From assembly GCF_002368415.1 (NCBI RefSeq), contig NZ_AP018293.1, forward strand, positions 41,313 through 105,312: a DNA stretch of 64,000 bases. The letters are read 5' to 3'. Within the stretch, counting starts at the first letter, position 1; every line of letters starts with the position of its first letter. The stretch is from Calothrix sp. NIES-4105 (GTDB taxonomy: Bacteria; Cyanobacteriota; Cyanobacteriia; Cyanobacteriales; Nostocaceae). Shown piece by piece: positions 36,600-44,564 of this stretch. Position numbers and translations under genes: made by a program. The notes under the pieces were generated by a model. The model saw only the letters and a list, made by a program, of their open reading frames with translations, was not told the DNA's origin and ran no database searches.

Positions 36600-36684
36600 G
36601 ATAACCTTTTATCCTTTGCTGTCTAAAATGTTTTGTTATACGAAAAAGTTTTGTTAAAAATCGAGTCTGAGGTATTTGAAAAAA

Positions 36685-37410
36685 TTAACTTGCTTTTAAA
36701 TAGAACCTACGTTTCTTATTTTTGGCTGGTTGTGTCGCTAAAAATCTTTGATTAATTAAGTCGGTATAAATTTTTAGATTCAATTGCCAATTTGAAATTG
36801 CGTGCGTAACTGATTGCATTTGTTCTGTTGGTGTTTGCCCAACCAGATTATGATTAAATTCAGCTAAAAACGCGACGATGGGAGTAATTTCTTCATCCGG
36901 TGTACGCATTGTACCGTGACAAATATTCATTTGTAGAAAGCTGGTTTCTAACTGATAGCGGAATGTGATAGCAGTTTCGACTGGTGCAAGTCCAAAGTTT
37001 AACCAGCTACCTCTTGCGAGAAAATGAGAGTGTAAATATTCAAGTGGTGCGGTGGGATTGTCTCCGATTGGAACATGCCCGGTGATGTTCATAACAAGAC
37101 GGTGGATACCTAGATTAGGAAAAAGCGAAACGTACTTGCAGGCAATATCAGGTATCTCTACTTTTGAAGCTGGTTTATCTTTAATAACCTCTTGAAATCC
37201 TATCTTGTGCGGTTCTACGATAATTCCCCCACCATCATTAATTACCAACCGCAATTGGTTACGAACTTTGGTTGCCTCAGAACATGCTTGTTCCCAGTAA
37301 GAAGACACAACATTGCTATATAGCAGTACTTTTGGGTTTTCAAGTACTGGTTGGGGTTGCATGGTGTCGAGGGTGATATTAAGTTCTTGGGGAATTACGA
37401 TAGGATACAT
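36685..37410 (-). CDS. Conserved hypothetical protein, paralogue of the next gene upstream
   Basis: 241 residues, soluble in appearance, with no signal peptide or membrane helix. It shares an ordered set of motifs with the 247-residue protein encoded at 37502-38245: W-E-x-A near the start, G-x-(G/S)-I-I-x-E-P, I-A-x-x-Y-V-x-x-x-P-N, G-x-W, R-x-P-D-E-x-x-T-P-I-V-x-F, and N-W-Q-x-(D/N)-L followed by L-I-N-x-(K/R)-F-L. I do not recognise the family. The gene ends 85 bases before the giant gene on the same strand, so co-transcription is likely. No clear ribosome binding site is seen. The Lys/Arg-rich C-terminus (KNKKRRFYLKAS) differs from the hydrophobic end of its paralogue. Confidence 0.75.
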   Translation of the reverse strand: MYPIVIPQELNITLDTMQPQPVLENPKVLLYSNVVSSYWEQACSEATKVRNQLRLVINDGGGIIVEPHKIGFQEVIKDKPASKVEIPDIACKYVSLFPNLGIHRLVMNITGHVPIGDNPTAPLEYLHSHFLARGSWLNFGLAPVETAITFRYQLETSFLQMNICHGTMRTPDEEITPIVAFLAEFNHNLVGQTPTEQMQSVTHAISNWQLNLKIYTDLINQRFLATQPAKNKKRRFYLKAS

Positions 37411-37440
37411 GGTGAGGTAATGTAAAGAATATTACTGCAT

Positions 37441-37473
37441 TCCGGAGTGAGGGATAGTTCTCCCTACTCCGGA
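37441..37473 (-). promoter_or_regulatory. Strong hairpin between the two paralogous genes
   Basis: TCCGGAGTGAGGGA (37441-37454) pairs with TCCCTACTCCGGA (37461-37473), leaving one bulged base and a six-base loop. It sits in the 91-base gap after the first gene of the operon. There is no following U-run, so partial termination or mRNA processing that sets the ratio of the first protein to the downstream genes is more likely than full termination. Confidence 0.6.
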
Positions 37474-37501
37474 TTAAAGTTATTGAATGATTGTGAGAGT
37501 G

Positions 37502-38245
37502 TTACACAGCAGCAGCAACGCTGTTGACGGTGAATACATCAGGTACAATGCTTGCAGTTTCTTGGCTTACACCTAAGAATTTGTGGTTAATGAGGTAACA
37601 GAATTCTTGTAAATCGGTTTGCCAATTGCCCATTACTTTAAGTAAGTTGTTGAGCTTTTCTTCACTGCTCTCCCCTGATACTTCGTAGCTAAAGCTACCA
37701 GAGAACAACACAATTGGGGTGGTTGATTCATCTGGATTGCGTAATGCTGCTTCGTTGATGGTTAAGTATAAAGGCGCGCGGTCGTAGGAGTAGACAAGGT
37801 TAACAGTAGAACGCATTGGTTCTTTTCCTGCTTGTTGCCATGCACCAGGAGCAAACAAACGTTCTGAAATAAACTTGCGTCCTGCGTCAGCATCGGCACC
37901 TTCAAAACCTACATAACCGCGTGGGTTTGCACCCAAACCTTGGTATTTGGCGTTGGGTAGCATCTTAACGTAGCGCTCTGCGATTGCTGCGACTGTGATA
38001 TCTTTTACCTCTTTACCTTCAAGTGACTCCACAAAAATTACGCGGTTAGGTTCAGCAATAATGCTGACACCGTTGGTATAAACTACTTGTGTCAAACTTT
38101 GAGTAAAGATTGGTTGGCGCGCGAGTTCCCAAGACTCTGGTACAATACCCGAATACTTCAGGAAATCAGCATTCATAACAGAGGGTTTATTCTCTTCAAT
38201 CGCTACAATAATTCCAAACTCTTGTACTTTTACTTCTTTATTCAT
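37502..38245 (-). CDS. Conserved hypothetical protein, first gene of the giant-protein operon
   Basis: 247 residues. AGGGA seven bases before the ATG gives a good ribosome binding site. The protein has the same motif order as the 241-residue paralogue downstream (IIAEPNRVIFVES, ERYVKMLPN, LFAPGAWQQAGKEPM, LRNPDESTTPIVLF, GNWQTDLQEFCYLIN) and ends with the hydrophobic VNSVAAAV. No membrane segment or known enzymatic motif is visible. Two paralogues leading an operon with a very large exported protein suggests a dedicated cytoplasmic partner, such as a chaperone or regulator, but that is inference. Promoter elements should lie in the non-coding stretch beyond 38245. Confidence 0.75.
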   Translation of the reverse strand: MNKEVKVQEFGIIVAIEENKPSVMNADFLKYSGIVPESWELARQPIFTQSLTQVVYTNGVSIIAEPNRVIFVESLEGKEVKDITVAAIAERYVKMLPNAKYQGLGANPRGYVGFEGADADAGRKFISERLFAPGAWQQAGKEPMRSTVNLVYSYDRAPLYLTINEAALRNPDESTTPIVLFSGSFSYEVSGESSEEKLNNLLKVMGNWQTDLQEFCYLINHKFLGVSQETASIVPDVFTVNSVAAAV

Positions 38246-38972
38246 GGTAGTTTCCCTATATGAATTTTGTTTAAACTATTGGATAATTAAGACATGACAA
38301 CAATTAACAGCAAGAAACTCAATTTCTCTGCTATTACAGTTTTCACCCAAGTATGTATTATGGTGTGATTGTTTGCCTGATAGTTGCCGCTTGACTACCT
38401 ATATTCTTTGTACACGGAGTAATCTCACTTTGGGAATAAGAAGAAATACGTGTTTTTATTTTTAATTAACCTTGTACGACTTCCCGGTTTTACGTGTGGT
38501 TACATAGAGTGTTTTTCCCAATCGCCTAAGTTTGGTTGTTACTGAATAACTCTGGTTATGTTTGGGTATGAAAATAGCGGTTTCTGGTTCGCTGCTGTGC
38601 TATACCAATCACAACCACAGTATAATTACTGTTTTATAGTAATAAATCATACTATATTTATCTCAGGAGTTTTGAGTGTTGGTAACTGGCACGCTGTCTT
38701 CTCACGGTACGCTCGCTACTCAATAGTACGGGTTACGCTGTCTCTTGAGGCGCCATTGCTATTACTGCTTTTGTAGTATTCGATAATACTATTTATTATC
38801 AATAATATTGATTCTACTCTGGGAAGCGCGCGGTGTGAATAACCCCACTCAACATACCTTGTCAAATTGCATGACACCACCCAAAACTTACTGCATTATT
38901 TGACATGCCAATTGCGCTCAAATCCGGTCTACGAGAGAGTTATAACCACATCGACCGAAAGCGTACTACATA
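38246..38972. other. Non-coding stretch upstream of the giant-protein operon
   Basis: No supported gene. It holds an 18-base palindrome, TAGTATTCGATAATACTA (38774-38791), in an AT-rich setting that could be an operator. Short open frames here have no recognisable content. Confidence 0.4.
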
Positions 38973-39138
38973 AACGGTGATGATAAGTCAGGTGACAGTG
39001 TGGTTTAACTGCGGTGTAAGTAAGGTGACACCTAACTGTTTTAACTATGGGATGATTGTAGTAGTGAAAGAATAAACTGAAACCCTGTTTTGATTGACAT
39101 AACGGTGATTTTGATAAGCTAGGTGACACTTAGGTTTA
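38973..39138. repeat. Imperfect direct repeats with AGGTGACA cores
   Basis: 38973-39007 and 39101-39138 both run from AACGGTGAT through GATAAG and AGGTGACA to GGTTTA, differing by a few bases and a small insertion. A third AGGTGACA core at 39023-39030 lies in the palindrome AGGTGACACCT. The arrangement suggests protein-binding sites such as operators or iterons. Confidence 0.55.
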
Positions 39139-39187
39139 TGCTTACTGTCACATTACTGCTATCAGTAGGTTATGGTAGTATGAATTA

Positions 39188-39270
39188 CATATTGACTACG
39201 AATAATCTTGACTATCTCGATTGATAAATAGTAGCTACCGTTGTTTGTCTCACCGTCAATAGTCAATATG
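39188..39270. repeat. 11-bp perfect inverted repeat
   Basis: CATATTGACTA at 39188-39198 and TAGTCAATATG at 39260-39270 form perfect inverted arms separated by 61 bases. No gene lies between them. Confidence 0.5.
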
Positions 39271-39390
39271 AGCGTTGCACGGGGGGCACCTTCTAAAATG
39301 AAAATTGTCCTGCAACGCGCTTTTGCAAAGCATTGTGTCCATGATGCCCGCCTTCACGCGTTGATAGGTTTATCATTATTTACCTATAAA

Positions 39391-40059
39391 TTAACCGAGT
39401 TTCTTTTCCCAATCTTTACAAATACTTTCTTCTATACCTTCTGGATGTACGGCACAGACGAATCTTTTCCCATGAAAATAACTACAGCCTAAACAATACT
39501 CTGGGGTATCTATATACATATTTTCTTCCTCATCAAATTCTTCCTCAACATAATCATCATCTTCAAAGAACTCGGCGCCGCAATTTGGGCAACAACTTAT
39601 ATCCCTACCGTTGTCATCGATGAGGCAGGTTACAGGTAGCCAATCTGTTACAGATTCCCCTGTTAAGGTAGTAATGCTTTTGTGATTCCAAAATATTGGG
39701 TAACTGCAATCACAAATTTCTATTTCACAGTCCAAGTCTTCAACGTAGCGCGCGTTGTAGTATTCTTCGGCTATTTTCCAATCTTGCTCCTTGGATAGTT
39801 TACCCACGGCGCCGTCATAATTTACATGGTGTAATTTACCCTGATTGATAATCCTTACACTGTAGTGATTATAGTCACTACCGAGGTTTTCAAGTTCACA
39901 GAATTGTTTAGCCGCACGGTAATCAAAGCCTCTGTGTAAAGCTATACGTCGTATACTCTTTGACCGAGTTTGTATTACGATATATTCCCCTTCTTGGTAA
40001 GGGTTAAATTTATCTGCTACACGTCTCACTAAAAATGCAAAATCATATGAGGTGTCCAT
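39391..40059 (-). CDS. Hypothetical protein with C-terminal zinc-ribbon-like cysteines
   Basis: 222 residues with no recognised family. The C-terminal third has CCPNCGAEFF (around 150-160) and, after an acidic stretch (EDDDYVEEEFDEEE), CLGCSYFHGKRFVCAVHPEG and SICKDWEKK. The paired CxxC motifs suggest zinc binding. The ending (C-A-V-H-P-x-G...C-K-D-W-E) is repeated in the small open frame just upstream at 40103-40267, so the pair arose by duplication. No clear ribosome binding site. It is probably the last gene of the leftward operon that begins near 45019. Confidence 0.7.
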   Translation of the reverse strand: MDTSYDFAFLVRRVADKFNPYQEGEYIVIQTRSKSIRRIALHRGFDYRAAKQFCELENLGSDYNHYSVRIINQGKLHHVNYDGAVGKLSKEQDWKIAEEYYNARYVEDLDCEIEICDCSYPIFWNHKSITTLTGESVTDWLPVTCLIDDNGRDISCCPNCGAEFFEDDDYVEEEFDEEENMYIDTPEYCLGCSYFHGKRFVCAVHPEGIEESICKDWEKKLG

Positions 40060-40102
40060 ATTATTAGAAATGTTTATTTGGAATTGTTAATTATTACTGT
40101 TG

Positions 40103-40267
40103 CTAGGAATGAGGTTCCCAGTCCTTACAATCTTCTTGCATATCAGTAGGATGTACTGGGCAAAGCAGGTAAATATTTTTCGTGCAATATTTACAACTTC
40201 TACAGTTATTAGTCAGGCGCAAAAATATTTCTCTAACTCGTTCTCTAGCGGGAGCTATCCAATCTTT
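40103..40267 (-). pseudogene. Degenerate short paralogue of the zinc-ribbon gene
   Basis: From a TAG at 40268-40270 down to the stop at 40103 the frame is open for 54 codons without an ATG. It encodes NNCRSCKYC and LLCPVHPTDMQEDCKDWEPH, matching the ending of the 222-residue protein at 39391-40059. The frame just upstream (RLAEIERLDSSR) is open in a different phase, which suggests a frameshift. A TTG start near LRLTNNCRSC is the alternative, giving a very small zinc-binding peptide. Confidence 0.55.
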
Positions 40268-40307
40268 CTATTTCAGCTAATCGACTTTGAGATAATCAAT
40301 TTTGTCT

Positions 40308-40406
40308 TTACGCTTGTCTGTTATTAAAAATGCTCCCGCTCGCACCAAATCCTATTATTCCCGTCAATCCCACATAAGCGCCTAACTGGTATGATTTATA
40401 TTTCAT
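40308..40406 (-). CDS. Membrane micro-protein, 32 aa
   Basis: ATG at 40406 to TAA at 40308. It encodes a basic start (MKYKSYQ), one hydrophobic stretch (LGAYVGLTGIIGFGASG) and a short polar tail (SIFNNRQA). The length and amphipathic layout fit a single-pass membrane peptide. It lies in the leftward operon, 33 bases after a similar micro-gene. No strong ribosome binding site is visible. Function unknown. Confidence 0.45.
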   Translation of the reverse strand: MKYKSYQLGAYVGLTGIIGFGASGSIFNNRQA

Positions 40407-40439
40407 TGTTGAGTAAAACTTATTATTGGCGCCTATATT

Positions 40440-40547
40440 TTACGTATCTACGGTAAATGTGGTGCCGATAAGTAAAGAACTTGGAATCATTACCCCATAT
40501 AAGGATGTAACAGCAATCCACGGCATTAATCCTTCTCGTATGTTCAT
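40440..40547 (-). CDS. Membrane micro-protein, 35 aa
   Basis: ATG at 40547 to TAA at 40440. It encodes MNIREGLMPWIAVTSLYGVM followed by IPSSLLIGTTFTVDT, a single hydrophobic segment with a charged N-terminus. It follows the secreted 104-residue protein gene and precedes the 32-residue micro-gene on the same strand. No strong ribosome binding site. Neither micro-gene resembles a family I know. Confidence 0.45.
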   Translation of the reverse strand: MNIREGLMPWIAVTSLYGVMIPSSLLIGTTFTVDT

Positions 40548-40590
40548 ATTGTTAGATTGATTTTAAGTCTGTTCCGGATTGAGTTGTAGG

Positions 40591-40905
40591 TCATCGAGAG
40601 CGAGAACGAGAACGAGAGCAACTAGAGCAATTAGAGCGAATACCGTCTTCAAAAATGACATAAGTTTCGTTGTTTATTTTGATAGTTGGGTAAGCGTAGT
40701 TGGTGAAAGGTATTCTAAGTAATCTATTTCTGGGTCGCTTTCTACTTCTCTTAACTGTGGTGCTTTCCTTAAATGTAAAAATTGGTGTGGGTGGATTTAT
40801 GGTAATTTCAGGCATTTTAGGTATTTGAGCTACTGTTGGTGATTGATAACTCAACACCAATATAATCGGAATAATTAACTGAAACTGTTTGTGTTGTTTA
40901 GCCAT
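40591..40905 (-). CDS. Small secreted hypothetical protein
   Basis: 104 residues with a clear signal peptide: basic start (MAKQHKQ), hydrophobic core (FQLIIPIILVLSY) and likely cleavage after TVA-Q. The mature part is rich in Pro and Thr, then basic (KRSRKRPRNRLLRI). It ends in a Cys pair and an Arg-Ser repeat (SCSRSRSRSR) encoded by a hexanucleotide tandem repeat at about 40595-40625. It follows the ATPase gene by 56 bases. Function unknown. Confidence 0.65.
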   Translation of the reverse strand: MAKQHKQFQLIIPIILVLSYQSPTVAQIPKMPEITINPPTPIFTFKESTTVKRSRKRPRNRLLRIPFTNYAYPTIKINNETYVIFEDGIRSNCSSCSRSRSRSR

Positions 40906-40961
40906 AATTCAAAAAATGCTCTTAGAAATTATTAGACTTTGGACAGTTGTACTCCATGTTT

Positions 40962-42398
40962 TTATGCCTCAAACTGAATCGGCTTGTTGTTAAAATGTCC
41001 GTAGATAGTTTCTGCTCTAAACCAAGTTGGTAATGTTTTTTCAACATCTTCTAAATTATTGCCCAAATTATCCTTCAAGCCAGTTTTAATAAGGATTCTG
41101 GGTAAAGGTTTTTTATTGTCTAAAGTAAATTTTTGTAAGTAAAATGCTCCCTTCCTCATATCCGCTGTACCATCCCCGAAAGCTGCATTGGTAAGGTTGT
41201 GGGTTACTCCGATAAAATATTCTTTAGCTTTTCTGGTATCGCTAAAGGTGGAAGAAACAAACCTTTCTACGCTTTCCTTGTCTATTTTGGCTAGTTGGGT
41301 AAATTCATCAAGTAAAAACTGTTCTGGTTCTTCTACTTTTGAATTAATTCTATCATCCCTACGTTCGATAACATCCTGAATAGCTTCAAGGATAGCTAAA
41401 TCATTATTTGCTTTTAATTGTGCTTCGAGAAGGTTCCAGACGTCGCTATTTTCGCCGTTTAAGTGTCTGTCTGCAATACGAAACACAGGAATGTCTAAAC
41501 AATACTTTCTTGTTAACCCAATTGCAACAGAAGTGTTAGTTTTACCAGTGCCCATATCTCCTACTAGCCATATAGGTTTAATAGCATCTACTACTGTCCA
41601 TAACCACCCGGACTCATGATGTTTTAAAGCATCAACTAATTGATTTACTAATTGTTGGTTTCTTGATTCTTCATTGGTAATGTGACCTTCAGCATTTTTA
41701 ATACCTAACACTTTTTGAGACTCCTTATCCGCTTTGTGTTTATCCCTCAAATTTTCAGCAATCTTTTTATCCATTTCTGAGTCTCCTAACTCAAGCTGTT
41801 TGAGAGCCGAAGCATGGGTTTTATCTTGAATTTCTTGCTGTCTCTGTGCCCGGTCTTTTATTGCTTCTACAGGAATAAAGCCATGCTTGATTTTCTGCTT
41901 ATCCCAATTGCTATTGGTTTGTAATTTCTTAAACTCCCTTTCATTCTGTGCCGAAACTGTGTTTATCTTGATACAGGTTTTATACGCTTCTAATTCATCG
42001 TGTGCTAACTTCTCATTTAATTCTGACTTCTGAGCCCAACTCAGATACGCTAACCCGGAAGCAATGGGCGCCACTAAAAACCAAATTGCTTTTGACTCAG
42101 TGGCAGGGATGTTACGAATCCTTAATGCTGACTCAGGGATTGGGGTTGATGACTCGAATTGTTTTTGTTCCCAAACCTCCTTTAACAACTTTCTTTCGTA
42201 CCGACAATATTCTTTATCTAGTTTTTGTTGCGCGCGCTGACTAAACTCTTTACCGAACTTTGGGTAAGTATTCGCAGTTTTTGGACAGAATTTTATTGCT
42301 ACGATGTCATAGGGTCTTTTAGTTTGACCTAAAAACATAGAACTTGCTAGGGCTATTGTTAAAGAAAAAACTGTTAGTCCGGCATATGGTTTTCTCAT
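40962..42398 (-). CDS. Membrane-anchored P-loop ATPase
   Basis: 478 residues. A first hydrophobic segment (residues 7-24, GLTVFSLTIALASSM) and a second (around 104-122, AIWFLVAPIASGLAYLSWA) flank a mostly helical stretch. After a coiled-coil-like region comes Walker A, GDMGTGKT (near 279), then a Walker B-like FLLDEF (near 363) and a sensor-like GVTHN. The layout recalls coupling or motor ATPases of DNA transfer or filament extrusion (VirD4, FtsK or Zot types), but no specific family was recognised. The start overlaps the stop of the upstream membrane protein gene by four bases (ATGA), so the two are translationally coupled. GGAG lies just before the ATG. Confidence 0.75.
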   Translation of the reverse strand: MRKPYAGLTVFSLTIALASSMFLGQTKRPYDIVAIKFCPKTANTYPKFGKEFSQRAQQKLDKEYCRYERKLLKEVWEQKQFESSTPIPESALRIRNIPATESKAIWFLVAPIASGLAYLSWAQKSELNEKLAHDELEAYKTCIKINTVSAQNEREFKKLQTNSNWDKQKIKHGFIPVEAIKDRAQRQQEIQDKTHASALKQLELGDSEMDKKIAENLRDKHKADKESQKVLGIKNAEGHITNEESRNQQLVNQLVDALKHHESGWLWTVVDAIKPIWLVGDMGTGKTNTSVAIGLTRKYCLDIPVFRIADRHLNGENSDVWNLLEAQLKANNDLAILEAIQDVIERRDDRINSKVEEPEQFLLDEFTQLAKIDKESVERFVSSTFSDTRKAKEYFIGVTHNLTNAAFGDGTADMRKGAFYLQKFTLDNKKPLPRILIKTGLKDNLGNNLEDVEKTLPTWFRAETIYGHFNNKPIQFEA

Positions 42399-42967
42399 CT
42401 TCTCCGTGAATCAATAATTACATAAATTCCTGCTAATCCAATCAACCCACCAACAATTAAAATAGCGTTTTGCTTGTCATCCGGTAATTTGTTAAAATCG
42501 TCTACCGCAACTTGGAGATTTTTGTAAGTGTCTGAGGAAGTGCGAATCACGCTAAGAAAGTTTCCTAATGCACTCCAAATTAAAAAAGCTGTTACTAAAG
42601 TTGAGAATCCGAATTTTATTAACCTCCCCATTTTATCCTGGCTCTCCTCACCTTTACGATTAATTAATTCCTCGATTGCTTCCCGGTTCGTAATTTGGTT
42701 AATAATCAAGATAGCTGAAACCGCTAACGGCACACCATCCATTCCGCTTGTTAGAATCAAAAACCGAGCTAAACTGTAAGAAGTTATCCCCCAAAAACTC
42801 ATTTCTAAACCTCTTAACACACTGCGATTTTTATTTAATTTCCGGGCAAGATTTTCTTTATAAGTCTTAATAGCTTCCTGTTCGTCGAGGGTAAATGAAT
42901 TATCTGACTCGGTTGGGTAATTTGATTGCTGGTTGGTAGTATCTTCTTTAAATTCAAAATCTGTCAT
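42395..42967 (-). CDS. Polytopic membrane protein of unknown function
   Basis: 190 residues: an acidic, Thr/Asn-rich cytoplasmic start (residues 1-45), then two to four hydrophobic segments (SFWGITSYSLARFLILTS; PLAVSAILIINQ; FSTLVTAFLIWSALGNFL; AILIVGGLIGLAGIYVII), and a basic end (DSRRR). Its stop overlaps the start of the ATPase gene, so it is probably the ATPase's membrane partner. No known family. Confidence 0.7.
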   Translation of the reverse strand: MTDFEFKEDTTNQQSNYPTESDNSFTLDEQEAIKTYKENLARKLNKNRSVLRGLEMSFWGITSYSLARFLILTSGMDGVPLAVSAILIINQITNREAIEELINRKGEESQDKMGRLIKFGFSTLVTAFLIWSALGNFLSVIRTSSDTYKNLQVAVDDFNKLPDDKQNAILIVGGLIGLAGIYVIIDSRRR

Positions 42968-43037
42968 AATGAAGAAACCATTGTATCGTTTTTATTGCCC
43001 CCACTAATCGCGTTATGGAGGCAGTTTTATTACTCGA

Positions 43038-43691
43038 TTACTTGAAAATATCTCGGACATAATTCCATGCCTTAACCACCGGATTAGTAGAGAAATCCTT
43101 CCGAGGAATAAGGCTTAAATCACTTTCCGAACCGTTCTCAAGGAGGTGTTTAATTTTTTTATTTTCATAATCTTCATCAGCTTTCATTTGTGCTAGGAAC
43201 GGTTTATTGGTTATAGATTCTAAATTCGCTTTCGCATTTACCGTAGCCATTTGGGTATCTATCCAAGCTTGTAATTCCATCACGTCCATCGCATCATCAT
43301 GGCGTTGATACTCAGCTTCGACTTTTGCAGCTAAAGAAGCTGTATACTCCTCAACCAAGCTGAGGTAACGGGTATTTTCTAGTCCTACCTCTCCCCCAGC
43401 TTTATCAATTGCCAATGCTCCTTTAGAACCAGTTTTATAGACATCAGCTAGTGCAGTGTTGTACTCGGTAATGCCTTCGATATAGGCTTTGAGATTTTCT
43501 CGGATAAGCGGCATTGCAGTTACTAATCTCTCTCCAGTTTTACCCATGTCGCCTATCTGCTTCAAAGCTTTTTCATCACCATTTACAGCTTTGATTATTA
43601 ACGCATTGTTAACACCAAACTTTTCGGCTGTAGCTTTCTTGATATCCTTCCCATAACCAGAAACATGGTCACGAACATATTTAGCTTTCAT
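43038..43691 (-). CDS. Hypothetical helical protein
   Basis: 217 residues, almost entirely predicted helical and soluble (KAKYVRDHVSGYGKDIKKAT start; coiled-coil-like 100-150). AAGGA nine bases before the ATG supports the start, which follows the preceding small gene by two bases. No recognisable motif. Its place between membrane genes and the ATPase operon suggests a structural or adaptor part of the same unknown apparatus. Confidence 0.7.
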   Translation of the reverse strand: MKAKYVRDHVSGYGKDIKKATAEKFGVNNALIIKAVNGDEKALKQIGDMGKTGERLVTAMPLIRENLKAYIEGITEYNTALADVYKTGSKGALAIDKAGGEVGLENTRYLSLVEEYTASLAAKVEAEYQRHDDAMDVMELQAWIDTQMATVNAKANLESITNKPFLAQMKADEDYENKKIKHLLENGSESDLSLIPRKDFSTNPVVKAWNYVRDIFK

Positions 43692-43693
43692 GT

Positions 43694-43903
43694 TTAATCA
43701 TCCTTACATCTATTTACACAAAGATACCCATCTTCAATTAACCGTAACTCTCGCTGTCTTAGAGTTAGTGGCTTAAAACTCCACAGAAATTGAATCAATA
43801 AGGGTAACAACACAATTCCAATACTCAGAAAGTAAACCGCTAGGAGATTACGTTTTAAATGCTGATGCGATAACTTTTGATAATTCCCTACGCTTTGCGG
43901 CAC
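43694..43903 (-). CDS. Small single-pass membrane protein
   Basis: 69 residues with one strong hydrophobic helix (LLAVYFLSIGIVLLPLLIQFLW) and a charged C-terminus with two Cys (YLCVNRC). The start overlaps the end of the upstream gene by 56 bases and there is no internal ATG; a non-ATG start past the overlap is possible. The stop is two bases before the next ATG, which fits an operon. Confidence 0.55.
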   Translation of the reverse strand: MPQSVGNYQKLSHQHLKRNLLAVYFLSIGIVLLPLLIQFLWSFKPLTLRQRELRLIEDGYLCVNRCKDD

Positions 43904-44564
43904 CTTGTCGAAAAAAGTTGTTCATCTCCCCAAACTCCCCAACCAAGGTTTGGTTTAATTGCTTCCTTCGGTATTCGATATGCTCTCTAGCATCCTTTAT
44001 TTTCTGCTCTAATTTGTCGGTTCGGTGGTCGTGATACGTAACAACTGCGGTTACTACATCATCAACAAAGGATTCATAATCTAGGAAACTATCTTTGATA
44101 CTGGTTGCTAAATCCACCACCTCAACTTCTGATAATTCAATTCCTAAGCACGATGCTTGAGAAGTTATTAAATCGTGTTTCTCTCCGGAGCTTACCACTA
44201 TTCCAGATTCCGTTTCTTGCTCAGATTCGGTTTGTAGTATTGTAGTATCTGCACTATCTGTCGAGTCAATAATAATATTTTGGCTCTCTGGTTCAATAAC
44301 ATGAACCGACGTAGGTTCAACTTCTTGAATCTTCACTGGTTCCTGTGTTGGGGGAGTGTCTTTTAGTTCTGTCTCAGGCACTAATTCAATTTGTGGAGTC
44401 AGAGTCAGTAATCGTACAACTTCATCCACAATCGCGGATTTATTTTCTAAGATATTTTCTCCATCTGGACAGACAGTATTAATCGCTTCCCTGATAATGT
44501 CCGAGGTGGGAACGTAACCCTGTTTCTTCACCGAAGCCCGAATATTTTCAACGTATTTTTTCAT
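43848..44564 (-). CDS. Hypothetical acidic protein with helical ends
   Basis: 238 residues: a helical N-terminus (KKYVENIRASVKKQGYVPTS), a long acidic low-complexity linker (about 60-130, rich in E, T, P) and a helical, partly coiled C-terminus (DKLEQKIKDAREHIEYRRKQ). AGGAGGT five bases before the ATG is the strongest ribosome binding site in this operon. The start codon overlaps the previous stop (TAATG). No known family. Confidence 0.7.
   Translation of the reverse strand: MKKYVENIRASVKKQGYVPTSDIIREAINTVCPDGENILENKSAIVDEVVRLLTLTPQIELVPETELKDTPPTQEPVKIQEVEPTSVHVIEPESQNIIIDSTDSADTTILQTESEQETESGIVVSSGEKHDLITSQASCLGIELSEVEVVDLATSIKDSFLDYESFVDDVVTAVVTYHDHRTDKLEQKIKDAREHIEYRRKQLNQTLVGEFGEMNNFFRQGAAKRRELSKVIASAFKT

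Noticed and set aside
1806..36599. RTX calcium-binding nonapeptides or a classic N-terminal signal peptide in the giant protein
   Set aside because: Looked for GGxGxDxLx-type repeats and a hydrophobic N-terminus and found neither; type I export remains an inference from the neighbouring isomerase.
39241..39492. Rightward open frame of 83 codons
   Set aside because: Overlaps the end of the zinc-ribbon gene on the other strand and has no recognisable content.
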